Below the pieces are notes generated by a model. That model was given only the letters and a program-made list of their open reading frames with translations, made no database searches and had not been told where the DNA came from. The translations under genes were made by a program, and so were the position numbers. A stretch of 64,000 nt of DNA, from NCBI RefSeq assembly GCF_024868665.1, contig NC_079898.1:5404096-5468095 (forward strand). The letters run 5' to 3'. Positions 40,336-51,601 of this stretch are shown piece after piece. The stretch comes from Triplophysa rosa (Eukaryota > Chordata > Actinopteri > Cypriniformes > Nemacheilidae). Numbering within the stretch: the stretch's first letter is position 1; each line of letters begins with the position of its first letter.

Positions 40336-41234
40336 TAATGATGCGCGGATGGCGGTTACATCCGCGGGCGCTGCGGATGATCCGTGTGTCGGGTGGGTCG
40401 GGTAATAAAAGAATACATTCTGATTAATTGCGGGTGGGTTGCGGGTGGATGAGATCATATACAAATATTAACTAATTTCTCTAAAAATACGAATGTGTTT
40501 TAAATGCATTTTTCATCAGGCAGATGCTAATTTGCACTCATTTAAAAGAAATACACGCGTGTTAGAGGGGGGTCCATTTCTTAAAGCAGAAATGGAGGAG
40601 AAACAGTTCCGAGATAAATTTTTAAAAGGGAGAATTAAAAACAAAACAAAGGAAACAAAGAAAAGTGCCGTGTGGGAGCGTTTTAGCGAAGTGGTAGGGT
40701 GAATCAAGTGCTGGGTATGTAATATGCAACGACTGCGAGGCACTGTAGGTATGTGAAATTCACAAGGCTGGTACCTTGAATATGGTACATCATGTGTGTG
40801 CTAAATTCGAAAGATTAGATTTAAGCATTTGCAGACACAGACAGTGCTAGAAAATGTACTGTTATCCAGTCATTCGTGTATGTTTGTGTGTTGCATGTTG
40901 CAGTGACAGAAACGGCGATATTCAAAGTCTGAAGGGATTAATGCCTGTGTTTATTTTATTAAGAAAATGTAGGCTAATCCAAAGACAAACTTTTGTTTTA
41001 TAAATAAATGTTCATTTAAAAGCATCTTATGATCAGCATATTATTTTACTATTAGATATTGGCAGATTAGTTCTAACGTCACTGCATCTGATAACATCAA
41101 AGAATAAGAGTAATTAAAGTGACAACCGGGTGCGGGTCGGGTGCGGATATCTATATCAGAGAAAATGATGCGGGTGGATCATTTATTTGAAGCAGCGGAT
41201 GCAGGTGGCATTTTAGCTCATCCACGCATCTGTA
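40336..41234 (+). mobile_element. hAT element with BED-finger remnant, 899 bp
   Basis: Ends TAATGATGCGCGGATGGCGG and ATCCACGCATCTGTA, with perfect 8-bp duplication CTACACAC at 40328-40335 and 41235-41242. Both ends are rich in GCGGGTGG/CGGGTCGGGTG. Between about 40590 and 40810 the + strand encodes, with a stop and frame changes, KSAVWERFSEVVG followed by cysteine pairs and GTLNMVHHVC, a BED zinc finger of the kind found at the start of ZBED/hAT transposases. No catalytic part remains. Confidence 0.83.
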
Positions 41235-41242
41235 CTACACAC

Positions 41243-42395
41243 ACTACAACCGAAAAACCAAACGTTAAACTAACATCAACAATGAATTATATGTGAAATA
41301 AAAAAATCAAACGAATGTTTACATCTTGCATTAGTGTTAAGTTAAAGTTCTTAACAAATCTTAGTTAGTGCGACTTAAATATTTAATTTATCCTTTTTAT
41401 GAAATTAAGTAGACAGAACTTAAACAAATAAGTACCAAAATTGCATTTTTAAGTTAACTAAACTAAATTCTTTCGGTTTCTTTATTTTGCATATTCCTTA
41501 GTCTTAATATGCATAAATCAAACACCTTGACTTATGCAATCCAAAATGAGCAAGAAGAGACTGATCTCAGAACTGGCATTAGCACAGTTACTGCTCACTT
41601 GTAACATAACACATGTTACATGCGAAATGTAGCTTCGCAGAGACTAGGAACATGCACCACTCTTCTAAACAATGGTTTAGGAGAAAAAAAAACACAAAAC
41701 TGAAAAATATGTCAAACTCTTCTAAATATCTAAGAGAAGTGAACATTAAACACTAACAAGTCTTTAACTTTACTAAAAACATATAAAATAATCATATTTT
41801 TTTAAATTTACTCTCCTAATGCAGTCTGACGCAAAGCATGCTGGGAATTGGAAATCCTTCTTGACCAATTGTTGAATTAACATGTTTAAATTAAGTAAGG
41901 AGCAAATAAAATTTTGGAGTTTTAGTCAAGTTAATCAAAAATAATCATTATACTTTACTCAAAAGTAAAAAAGTGTTTCACGAACTTAAAATATTTAAGT
42001 TAGTAGAACTTTTTTATAAAATTAAGTTTACATTACTTAATCTGTTTGATTATTTGAACATTTGGGTTTACAGTGTGTATAACAATGGCTATTAACGGGG
42101 CTCATTCACATTAGATTTACATCAAATTTATTCTGTTCACAGATTCAGTTGCAAAGTCTGGAGAAATATGGAATATATTTTGTTTGCTTATATTTGTCTA
42201 CACATACAGTATGATGTTCATCATCATCTAATATGTGCGCTATATATAGCTAAAGAATTAGGAAAGAATTGATAAAGCTTCATGGAAGTTTTTTTTTTTT
42301 GGATTGTGTGATTCTATAAAGAAGCTTTTACATCCACAAAACCTTTCTGTTTAACAAAAGGTTATTTAAATAAATTTTTAAAAATAATTGTATTG
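41243..42395. other. csmd1: Intron; possible end of a decayed DNA element
   Basis: The end GGGTTTACAGTGTG at about 42065-42078 and repeated AAGTTA/TTAACTT motifs suggest an old MITE whose left end I could not place. Otherwise nothing. Confidence 0.3.
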
Positions 42396-42409
42396 TTTTC
42401 TGTGTTTGT

Positions 42410-42497
42410 TTTCTGTGTGTTTTTATATTGTGTGAAGTTGCTTTGCAATAGTGCAAACTGTAAAACGCGCTATACAAATAAATGTGAATTGAATTAT
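42410..42497 (+). repeat. LINE 3'-tail fragment
   Basis: CAAACTGTAAAACGCGCTAT followed by ACAAATAAATGTGAATTGAA matches the familiar 3' end of fish LINE copies (GCGCTATATAAATAAA-type). No coding part is attached. Confidence 0.5.
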
Positions 42498-43435
42498 TTA
42501 TAGTGGAGGGTTTTACAGACGATACAAAACTTTTACTTTTAAGAGTGTATACTGTACATTTGGCTGATGTTTGGAACAATATACGGATATGCAATACCAA
42601 AAAATGTCCTTTGGGGGCGTCCTCATTATTAAAAACACTAAACAAATTTATAGTTTTTAACGTATAAAGCAATAGAAGTCTATGGAAGTCTCATTCCGAT
42701 AGATCATTTAAGTAAATACTGTATGTGTATGTGTTTGCTCAATCTAGAATCAAAAGATTGCTAATGAAATATTTATTAAGTCACTTCTGACTAGGGCTGT
42801 GCGATTTGGGGAAAATATCTAATTGCGATATTTTTGACAGACATTGCGATTGCGATTTGATTTGCGATTTTAACTTTTCTAATTCAAGCTTCAATTCAAT
42901 ATTGTTGTGTGGAGCACAGTATGGGTATAGTTACCCTGAAAGAAAACAACAAAAATAAAAACATTTAATTGTTTCCATTAAAACCATTACAAAATTAATT
43001 TTTGTAGTGTGCTTTGGGCATTATTCAAATAGGGCTTACTGTTGTTCAATTGGTTCCCAACTTCCAGATTACATCACACCAATACAATCCAAATACCAGT
43101 GTACACTATTATAGTTTCCATTAAAACAAATACAACTCCCATTGTAACCCTTAAATCCATAACATTTTCTATTGTGTTAGTGAATTATTAAAATAGTTCA
43201 TAGTTTACATAGGCTGATTTATTATTGTTTAAGTATGTGGGATTTTTTAAAACAAGTAAAAAATGTGCTGAATGTTTAATTTCATCCAAGTGAAATTAGC
43301 AAAACAGTTAGATAGAATTTACATTTGTTTGAAACGCGGAGCTAGGCGTGAGTTTACACAGGGTGCGCGCGTGCGTCAAGCCTCGTCCATATTGCCAGAT
43401 GCCCGAGCCGGACTCAAGTACTATAAACGTCATAC

Positions 43436-43782
43436 GTATGGCGTTATTATAATGACAAATGTCGCGAGCGCATTATTACAAGGCGAGAGCGCATTCTTGT
43501 CATACGAGCGCGCGAATCTCTCCGCTCGCACGCCGATTTCCTTTGCTCGTGCACAAAACTGGACGCGCGCTTTCAATTATACGCTGCTCTCTTATGAATT
43601 TTCTCTCCTCTCGCTCAGTGAGCGTGTGCGCACTCAAAATGCGTGCCTTGCGTCCACGAATCCTTTGGTACTCTTGCTCTCGAGAGGTCCTCCTGTGTGT
43701 TCCAGGCATTATAGGCTGTCAAAAGTAGTCAACCAATCAGGGATAGGCTTCCACGGCGGGCCAATGAAAACGCGACCTCTTA
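43436..43782 (+). repeat. 347-bp inverted repeat, left arm
   Basis: It pairs with 44613-44959 in reverse over the same length with only a handful of differences (for example TGCCTTGCG here against TTCCGTGCG there). It is GC-rich, unlike its surroundings, and contains many GAGCG/CGCTC motifs. ORFs are open on both strands, which reflects composition rather than coding. Confidence 0.85.
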
Positions 43783-43856
43783 CATGGCATCTTATTGGTT
43801 GAAAGTGACTCGACGTTTTCAACGAAGCAAGATGGATCCACCACGTTCTCAGGTAA
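43733..43856 (+). promoter_or_regulatory. CCAAT-rich promoter-like segment and possible first exon
   Basis: CCAAT boxes at 43733-43737 and 43761-43765 and a reverse one (ATTGG) at 43794-43798 precede an ATG at 43832. From there ATGGATCCACCACGTTCTCA plus G is followed by gtaaca, which would be a seven-codon first exon (MDPPRSQ) with a splice donor. No TATA box. This may be the transposase promoter and first exon of the parent element; that is inference. Confidence 0.35.
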
Positions 43857-44612
43857 CAATATTAATATATTTGATGCAACATTATTAGTCAAATGTGTAT
43901 TAGAAATGAACGGGGCATTAGGATGCTTTGTAGGCTACATATAAACGTCAGTTTAACTACCATGTTATTCAGACAAAACAGGCCAACACCCTCAAGTTCA
44001 TGTGGTCCTCATGCATGTCCTACACTAAACATAGTATTGTCAAAATAGTACTAAATTGATTACCGAACAATTTAGATTGGTGTCTTAAGTTAGCTTTATT
44101 CTAAAATAATATTTACTACAAGTAACGGTACATATCAAAACAATAATAGCACTGGAGCATTTGGAAAATCATATAATATTCTATACCTATTTGGTTATGC
44201 ATTTAATGCGTTTGCAGACAGACACTGTAAGTGTTCTGCATTCAGTGTTCCAGAAGTTCAGGGCATAAAACTGAACTTCTATGCAATATACCAAACGCTC
44301 CCTTACCGTTCATTTATAATATACATTTGATTAATAATGTTGCATCAAATATATTAAAATTGTTACCTGAGAACGTGGTGGATCCAGAGGCGTATTAAGA
44401 CCTCATGGTGCCCCCCATCCACCCACCTACCCACACGCAAGAATCCACTCATTAAAAGGTTTATATATTAAAAGATTTTATAAGAATGAAACTCAGCAAT
44501 TTACAATATACTATTTTACAAGAATTACACATTAACATGACACTTTTGTAGAAAAGAACACGAAAAACAACTCTTTTCATCAAGCATTTTTAACAATTAG
44601 GCCTACTGTAGT

Positions 44613-44959
44613 TAAGAGGTCGCGTTTTCATTGGCCCGCCGTGGAAGCCTATCCCTGATTGGTTGACTACTTTTGACAGCCTATAATGCCTGGAACACAC
44701 AGGAGGACCTCTCGAGAGCAAGAGTACCAAAGGATTCGTGGACGCACGGAACGCATTTTGAGTGCGCACACGCTCACTGAGCGAGAGGAGAGAAAATTCA
44801 TAAGAGAGCAGCGTATAGTTGAAAGCGCGCGTCCAGTTTTGTGCACGAGCAAAGGAAATCGGCGTGCGAGCGGAGAGATTCGCGCGCTCGTATGACAAGA
44901 ATGCGCTCTCGCCTTGTAATAATGCGCTCGCGACATTTGTCATTATAATAACGCCATAC
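44613..44959 (-). repeat. 347-bp inverted repeat, right arm
   Basis: Reverse-complement partner of 43436-43782. It lies 227 bp from the second inverted pair (44306-44385), whereas on the left side that gap is only 51 bp, so the two sides differ by an insertion or deletion. Confidence 0.85.
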
Positions 44960-45404
44960 ATTACGAAACAGGCTGTGTGTGCGCGTCAAGTTTAAACGGC
45001 TCGTCCGCGAGACGCACAACGCGGGGAAGAGTCGCGCGAGTATGACACAGGCTGTGTGTGCGGTCTTCTGAATTGGACGGTTCTTTAGTATTTATTTGCC
45101 TAATGATCGATCTGACTCTGCAGATGCCATAATAACACACACTGTCTCTCTCCTGCCTTCTGTATGTTTTTTTTTTTAATGACGGACGTTTATGCAGTTG
45201 GCTGGGGCAGTGCTGATTAGGCATAATGGAGGTGCGCTCACTCAGTTGGTTAGCAAGAATGCCACTCAAAGCGGGCTTGGAACAGACGCGTTTCCTATTT
45301 TTCACATCGCTTCCACATCGCAGCCTCTTGCGATTAGCATATCGCAACGTCTCACATCGCGATTGCGATTCGATTTCGATTAATCGTTCAGCCCTACTTC
45401 TGAC

Positions 45405-47040
45405 AGTAAACTATACTCAACCAACTAAATTAATGGATCTCCATTACTACCAATAGCAGCAATGATGTGCGTTTTAACAGCAATACTTTTCAATCACAAG
45501 AAACTTCATTTGATGTTAAACATAAACCTCGTTGATTCTTCGTGAAGAAACCATTGGAAGGTTAAAAACAAAGTGACAAACTCTGAATGTGCAATGCAAA
45601 GGTTTTCTTGTTGAAATTCCCCTCGGCTCCGCTCATGATGTTGTCTGTGGCCTTGATTTCCAGCAGTTATTGGCAGCACTCATCAAAGTGGGCCTGTTCT
45701 CCTGACCTCTCTGACACCGTTGCCGGAGCTTGAATAAATTTGGCTACAACTTGTGAATAAAATAAAGGCCTTTCTCTTTGAAGACCTCATATCTCCTCAT
45801 ATAAGCTGCTCAACACAATCTTTATTTATGACCTGCCTAAACCCAGCATCATTATTCATCATACTGTCATTCAGCTGTATAATAATAATAATAGTCTTAT
45901 ATATTATACCAGATGTATATAATGAAAAATATATTACATTATATAGGGTAATTAACATAGACTTGAATAACATGCTATTTTTATACAATGATGGACTATT
46001 GTTAGTGGATTGTTAAAGGAGTGTTAATGGTTCAGTCTGACAGAATCACATTTTCATTCAAATCCCCTCAGCTGATAGTGTCCTGGAGTGTTTAAAGTCC
46101 AATCTTAATGCTTATGGTGGCTCATAATTCTCATATTAAAATATAATATACATCTAGAAGCATTTGTGTGTCTCCGTGTCTGGAAACTTTCAAGAATTTC
46201 TCCTCTTTGTTGAGGAATTCGTCAGCATTTTCACATTTTATGTTCCACAGATAGCTGCTGTGCCAATGTTCCTCCTCTGGTGTTATCTGCACTGCACTCT
46301 TCAAACACACTGAGCTTTTGTCAGGTTTACTCTCTGTTGTCTGGCTCTTGTAAAGCACGTTCATTTCTCTTTCTCACTGCTTTGCCTCCTCAGCTCAACC
46401 TGGTTTTCATGCTCTGTTGAACTCCACTTTCTTGAAAAGAAGTAGAGGCATCACAGCAGCCCGTGTGCCAGATATCACCGGCAAACATCCCCGTCAGCTT
46501 GACGTGCGAGATGCAGACCCAATGAAAACGTCTTGTTTTGTTTGATCTATTTTACAAATACATTTATTGTGCTTTTTACCAGATAAAAAATGTCTTGGAA
46601 AAAAAACATTTCAAGGTCGCAGACATCAGTAGGACCAAATATATTTCACAAAAGACTATTGAACCAATTATAAAGGCCTTGTTCTTAAAGTACCAGGGAA
46701 ACGCCTTGGAACGCGCAGCCTTATTTGATGTGTTGATGTGATTTCAATTGAAAAATGCAGAGAGTGTGAGACATATCGAGTGGCCCCTCCCCCTTTTAAA
46801 GTAACCAATAGCGTTTCGTTTACAGCACACAGTCAGCCTGGCAAAGCTGCATTTAACAGTGTGATGGCCACAGTGGTGTAAAAGTCTATGGAAAAGAATA
46901 GGAAGATCAGTGTTACCAGTGATGTGTCATTTGAAGCTTGTTATTTACATTGGTGAGTGACACTGGGGATTGCCTTCTCCTTTACTCATCAAGGCTGCGA
47001 TGTCCGATCTCTTCCATGGAGCCTTAACATTCAACATACT
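45405..47040. other. csmd1: Intron sequence, nothing recognised
   Basis: No mobile element or exon that I can name. AATAATAATAATAG occurs at about 45881-45894. Confidence 0.45.
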
Positions 47041-48339
47041 GCCTAGACCAGGAGTCTTCAACGTTTGTCACAGCAATGTTATGTTAAAACATTACAGTAG
47101 CACTATTATGTTATTGTTGCACATAGGCTAAATACTTTTCTGTGTATTATTTTTGTTTTTAATATAGATTGCTTGATTATTTTTAAAGGATTTCATCAAA
47201 CATTTTCATTTTACTGTGAGATGGACAATGAAACATTTATTTTGAACCTTAGTTTTTATTAAGGCTTCGATAAGATGACTGACCCTGGTTAATGGCACAA
47301 AGACTATTCTAGTGGAGGTAGGGGTTGTCTCTGGATGCGAAAGAAATTAGTGCAGATTTGATGCATTCTGTTGTAAAATCAGGCCGTTTTATTAAGTGTC
47401 ATTCTTTTTTCCCCCTCTTCCGCTTCTCTGTGTGTTGCAGAACACACCGCTATTTTATAATTCTGAGCTCCGTTGTCTTTCTCGTGGATCAGCATTGTCG
47501 CGGCTGTTACACGAAAAGGAACACAAGTTTTTTTCTGCAGATCATCATATCAGACTGAGGAGAGCAACATGATGCAACGAGTCCGCGTTATTTTCGGGGC
47601 GACTTGTTTGACATGCACCATCAATACTACACGGTGCGCGTTTCATTGATTTTAACCACGCAAGATATTTCTGTCCGAGTTTACAATGCAGAAGCGGTGT
47701 GGTGTCATTTGGCTGTCAAATTAACGCTTTACAGCTTTAACAAATTTGAACAGAAGTTCAGAAACGGGCCGGCCAAAAAGGGCCGGCCCAGCCTCTGTTG
47801 GTGCTCTGTTGGTCCCTCCTATACAAAATAAATAAATTAATAAATAAAGATGATTTTTTTTAAAGCAAAATTTATATTTATTTTAATATAAAATGAATTG
47901 TGATTAACATAAATAGCAAGTAAATAAATAACAACTACAAATATTTGTAATAAAAATGTCTCTAATTACATTCTCATTGTTTGAAATTAATGTTGCAAAT
48001 AAAATAAAACTCAATATTGTTATCTCAATAATAGGCTACTGTATTTGAATGTTAGACCTCATAAAACTTTGAATATTTGATTGTTATTATTATTTAGATA
48101 AGGGTTAATGAGAAATTATTATACATTTTGTCAACCTCTGCGCAAATGCTGTTTTGGATTTTCTTAAATAAATGGCACATGCTATAGTGCCACACACTTT
48201 TCAGTTCACTTAGTTGAAAGCAGTAAAATACAGCACGCATCAGTGTTACCAGTAGAGTGGTTCTAAATAAGCAATTAACTCACCTTTGTATCAAAGTTTT
48301 GTATAAATGGTTTGTGTTTGCACATGTGGCTGACATGTG

Positions 48340-48435
48340 TAACTGATCCTACCTGAACCTGCTCCGAGCAGGGTTCGAACTAACCAGCGAGAAGTACAAA
48401 ATGAGAAGCAGGCACTCTCACCACGAGGTCACAGA
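48340..48435 (-). repeat. tRNA-derived SINE fragment, - strand
   Basis: On the - strand TGACCTCGTGG (A-box-like, 48421-48431) is followed by AGTTCGAACCC (B-box-like, 48371-48381). The spacing and order fit a tRNA head. It lacks a clean cloverleaf, so I do not call it a tRNA gene. Confidence 0.5.
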
Positions 48436-48447
48436 CACTAATAGGGG

Positions 48448-48690
48448 GTATTTACGCGAATTAAGTTATTTGTGCGAGTAAATTACATACAAAGTCAATG
48501 CAAAGAAATAGACGCAAACTCGCGGCAGGCGATGTGAATGACACGAAACGGGTTGCGAACGTGCTTAAATCGCGTCTTCCGTGCAAATTGAAAAAATTCA
48601 AATCGGGCGAGAAATTTGCCTTGTGCGAAAATAACGAACTATTCCCGCGAGTAATAAAGAGCAAGGAACGTGACAACATAATGTAAATTG
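48448..48690. repeat. Repeat family copy matching 1-800
   Basis: TTTACGCGAATTAAGTTATT and following sequence match the two parts of the repeat at 1-109 and 612-800 without the 499-bp insertion. It therefore shows the empty site of the Harbinger-like element, reading ...CGAAACGGGTTGCGAACG. Confidence 0.6.
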
Positions 48691-49309
48691 TAGTCTGGGA
48701 GTGAGATTAGCTGCACAGTTCACACTAGGTGACATAATTAATAACGCGTTCAGATGATGAATTATAATTAAAATCGCCCCTAGGGATCGGCCTACTCCGC
48801 CTGTGCCCAGGGCCGGCCCTGGAAACATATGAGAATGCACTTTATTTGCACGCAACTTCTTTCATGCGTTCTTTTATCGGAAGGGAGACAGAGAATGCAC
48901 TCATTCTATAACTCTACTGGTTTTTATGATGCAGATGTAACGTTTCTTCCATTGTTTGCTTCCGTTGCCTGAATGGATGTTTTTGTCTGAACACACGCAG
49001 GTTAAAATTGCAACGCGCGGGAGCTTCAATGAGTCAGCTCGGCCGCGCACGTGCGCATCTTAAAGAAAACATTGGTTGTAATATTTCTGTACCCAACAAA
49101 AAGTTGCCTGTGAGTAACCAGTAATGAGCGGACCCCTTGCAGTTCCACCGTGGACCCCCGGTTGAAGACCCCTGGTATAGACTTTAAACGGGTCAGATAC
49201 GTTTTGTTTTCTCAGTGGATTTGCGTGCATGATCGGCGCATATGATCATCTCTGTGCTATATTGTCTCTTAACCGCTCGCTTGACACTGAAGTGAAATTT
49301 AGACTTTAA

Positions 49310-49870
49310 AGGGGTCATATGGTGTGAATATGTGTTTTTCTGTGTCTTTGGTGTGTTATAAGTTGCCCATGCATGTATTAGAAACGTAAAATTGCAAAAA
49401 TGAAAGTGTGGGAACAAAAGATGCATTTTATCTAAAAGCGAATGCTCACCCAGACCTGCCTGAAACACCTCGTGTAACCACACCCTCACAAATCTACGTC
49501 AGTTCGTGGTATGATTTGACTAAGACCGCCCAAATCTACACGCAAGTAAGGTGGGCGTACCTGTCAGTACAATTGAAGTGGAACCTGATGTTCCAAATAT
49601 GGTAAGAGGCGTAACATTTCTGTCACACGCTTGCAGTATTCCACCAATCACTACGCACTGGTTAACAGGCCAATCATAGCACACCTCGCTTTTCAGAGCG
49701 ATGAGCTTTGTAAAAAATCTGCGCGTTTCAGAGAGGCGGGGCAAAGAGGAGATACAAACATGCACGGTATGTGGAAAATACAGCGTTTTTGACCCTTACA
49801 TCGTGTAGACACATTGCATTCCATCTAAAACAAACGATAATATTCGTTTTAGACGTGTCATATGACCCCT
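49310..49870. mobile_element. TTAA-flanked MITE with GGGGTCATATG ends
   Basis: Ends TTTAAAGGGGTCATATGGTG and GTGTCATATGACCCCTTTAA are inverted repeats; TTAA is present at both borders (49306-49309 and 49871-49874). TTAA target sites suggest a Kolobok- or piggyBac-type parent. Interior ORFs are short and without motif. Confidence 0.7.
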
Positions 49871-49875
49871 TTAAA

Positions 49876-50411
49876 GTTAATGTTAACACTGTCTGGATCA
49901 TCCCCCATCTCCCATCTAGTGCATTATGCGTCATTTACCATGTAGGACATAATAAATGTGCGAACAAGTGGCTGATTTGAGGCGTGGGACTCTTCGGATT
50001 CTAAAGCAGATTTGATTGGACGAGAACTTTGACGAGAGGCTGAAGTGTAGCGTGATGTCATTTGGAATTTCTAGATTTGTTTCAGGGCACGTGCCAGACT
50101 GTCAGAACGCTTATATCTTCTAAATGGGAATTTTGTTAGTGCGTAAGAGCAAATAAATTTATTGACAACCTTAAGTCCAACTTATTTTTAATAAAAGTAA
50201 AAAAACGTATGTTTTGATTTCACTGGGGCTTTAAAGATTTCTATTGTCTTTTGTTGCGTCGCGTCGCTTGCGTGAGGTGTAGACAGGGTTTAAGTTTTTT
50301 CTTTGACGTTTTTATGGCAGTTCTGCATATTCTTCATATTCTAATTATCGATTTGTGTCTAAACTTATTTATGTTTACGTTTGAAAATATTTTTGTTTAT
50401 TGAAATCAAAT
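49876..50411. other. csmd1: Intron sequence, nothing firm
   Basis: Contains GGGGCTTTAAAG at about 50225-50236, possibly the end of another TTAA-type element. No gene. Confidence 0.35.
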
Positions 50412-50416
50412 CAAAT

Positions 50417-50769
50417 TGTAATACAGTTCAAAGTAGGGAAAGAAGGAGGCGGGAACCGACGAACATTCAACAATTTTAATCAAAATAAACAAACAATAAC
50501 ACGGAAGTAAAAGGGCCGACAGCCACCTCACGGTAGACTGCCCGCCAGCCACCTCACGGTAGACTGCCCGCCACACAAACAAATAAAACTTAACACATGT
50601 CCGGGCCCGGTCCTCTCTCGTCCGTAGTCCTGTCGCAAGTCCTCTTATGCTCCCGATCTCCTCCGTGAGACATGCGGGACCGGTGTGTGCACAGCTGATT
50701 CCCACTATCACTCACGCAACCGGCCCCGCCTCGTTGCCCCACGGCTCTCGTCTCGCCTTCCTCGTTACA
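50417..50769 (-). mobile_element. Solo LTR, 353 bp
   Basis: Begins TGTAATACAGTTC and ends CCTCGTTACA (TG...CA on both strands, TGTAACGAGG on the - strand). Flanks CAAAT and AAAAT fit a 5-bp duplication with one mismatch. It includes a direct repeat of 26-28 bp (CAGCCACCTCACGGTAGACT twice, at about 50521 and 50547). The pattern fits a gypsy-type LTR; the - orientation is inferred from the promoter-like GC-rich part and the following TTTTATTTG. Confidence 0.7.
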
Positions 50770-51408
50770 AAAATATTCCAAAATTATTGGAAAAACTGAA
50801 CGAAAAATTGAAATGTTGCCTGAAAACAAACTGAAATAGGTTTAAGGCTCTAAAATGATAGTAAACGAAAGAAAACTAAAAACAAATAAATTTTATATAG
50901 CAACATAAAAATAAACAAAGAAATAGTAAAATGACAGAAGCATGTAACAAAATTACTAAAATTTAGCTAAAATTAACATAAAAACGAAAACCCTAAAAAT
51001 AAAATGTAATTTAAAATATTAATTAAACTACAAACAACTATAATAACTCCTGTCCAGACAATTCACCTTTGTTTGTGTTTTTTCCTTAGTTACTACATTC
51101 TCATTGTAGTACAGGTCAGTGTTGTTATATTTTTTCTTACTTTATTTTGAATTAGTTCTTTATATTTTTAATTCCCATTTTAGTTTATTTTTAAGAATTT
51201 TGTTGTATGCTTTTGTCGTTGTACTATTCATTTATTTTAAATATTGCCAGTGTATAGGATTAGTTTAACCCTCCTGTTACACATTTATGTCCAACTTATT
51301 GACTCCACAAATGTTTTAATATACGTACAAAATTACTCAAATTTAAATTTAAATTGTTATTTGCATTTTAAATTGTTATTTGTTATTTGCATTCCCTACA
51401 CAGCAAAA

Positions 51409-51495
51409 TCGCCAGTGTTAAAAAAAGTTCAAATTAACTCTTACAGTGTATATATAATCCACACTTCCTTTTTTAACACTGGCGATTTTGCTGTG
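51409..51495. mobile_element. 87-bp TA-flanked MITE
   Basis: Perfect or near-perfect 30-bp ends: CACAGCAAAATCGCCAGTGT and, at the right, ACACTGGCGATTTTGCTGTG, flanked by TA at 51407-51408 and 51496-51497. The TA target and short size fit a Tc1/mariner-derived MITE. It can fold into one hairpin. Confidence 0.8.
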
Positions 51496-51601
51496 TACCT
51501 AATATTTTAAATGAAATATTAGGACAAAACAGAACCTTTTGATTTGTATATATTATTGCACACTTGATTGCTGGGTTCTCTGAATTGAGGTCCCACAGAA
51601 A

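Larger units (their letters stand above)
42792..45396. mobile_element. hAT element, 2605 bp, with internal inverted repeats
   Basis: Ends TAGGGCTGTGCGATTTGGGG and GATTAATCGTTCAGCCCTA, with perfect 8-bp duplication CTTCTGAC at 42784-42791 and 45397-45404. Sub-terminal ATTGCGAT/ATCGCGATTGCGAT repeats occur at both ends. The interior holds two head-to-head duplicated segments: 43436-43782 against 44613-44959, and 43834-43913 against 44306-44385. No transposase domain is seen, so it is a non-autonomous fold-back form. Confidence 0.88.
47780..48821. mobile_element. Probable hAT-like element with GGGCCGGCCC ends
   Basis: GGGCCGGCCCAGCCTC at 47780 and CAGGGCCGGCCCTG at 48808-48821 resemble the palindromic ends of a common fish DNA element. 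A second GGGCCGGCC at 47766 makes the left limit uncertain and I could not confirm a duplication. It contains a SINE piece and a Harbinger-like repeat. Confidence 0.45.
47049..49174. mobile_element. hAT element with CAGGRGTCTTCAAC ends, nested host
   Basis: Left end CAGGAGTCTTCAACGTTTGT and right end (reverse) CAGGGGTCTTCAACCGGGGG, with flanks GCCTAGAC (47041-47048) and GTATAGAC (49175-49182), an 8-bp duplication with two mismatches. The ends resemble those of the hAT at 37730-38822. It contains further insertions at about 47780-48821. No intact transposase. Confidence 0.75.

Noticed and set aside
43272..43802. 176-codon ORF on the + strand and its 123-codon mirror at 44590-44961
   Set aside because: Both are products of the 347-bp inverted repeat. 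Frames are open on both strands because of GC-rich composition, and no known domain is visible.
48340..48435. Possible tRNA gene on the - strand
   Set aside because: A- and B-box-like sequences are present but no acceptor stem or anticodon arm can be drawn; a SINE head is more likely.
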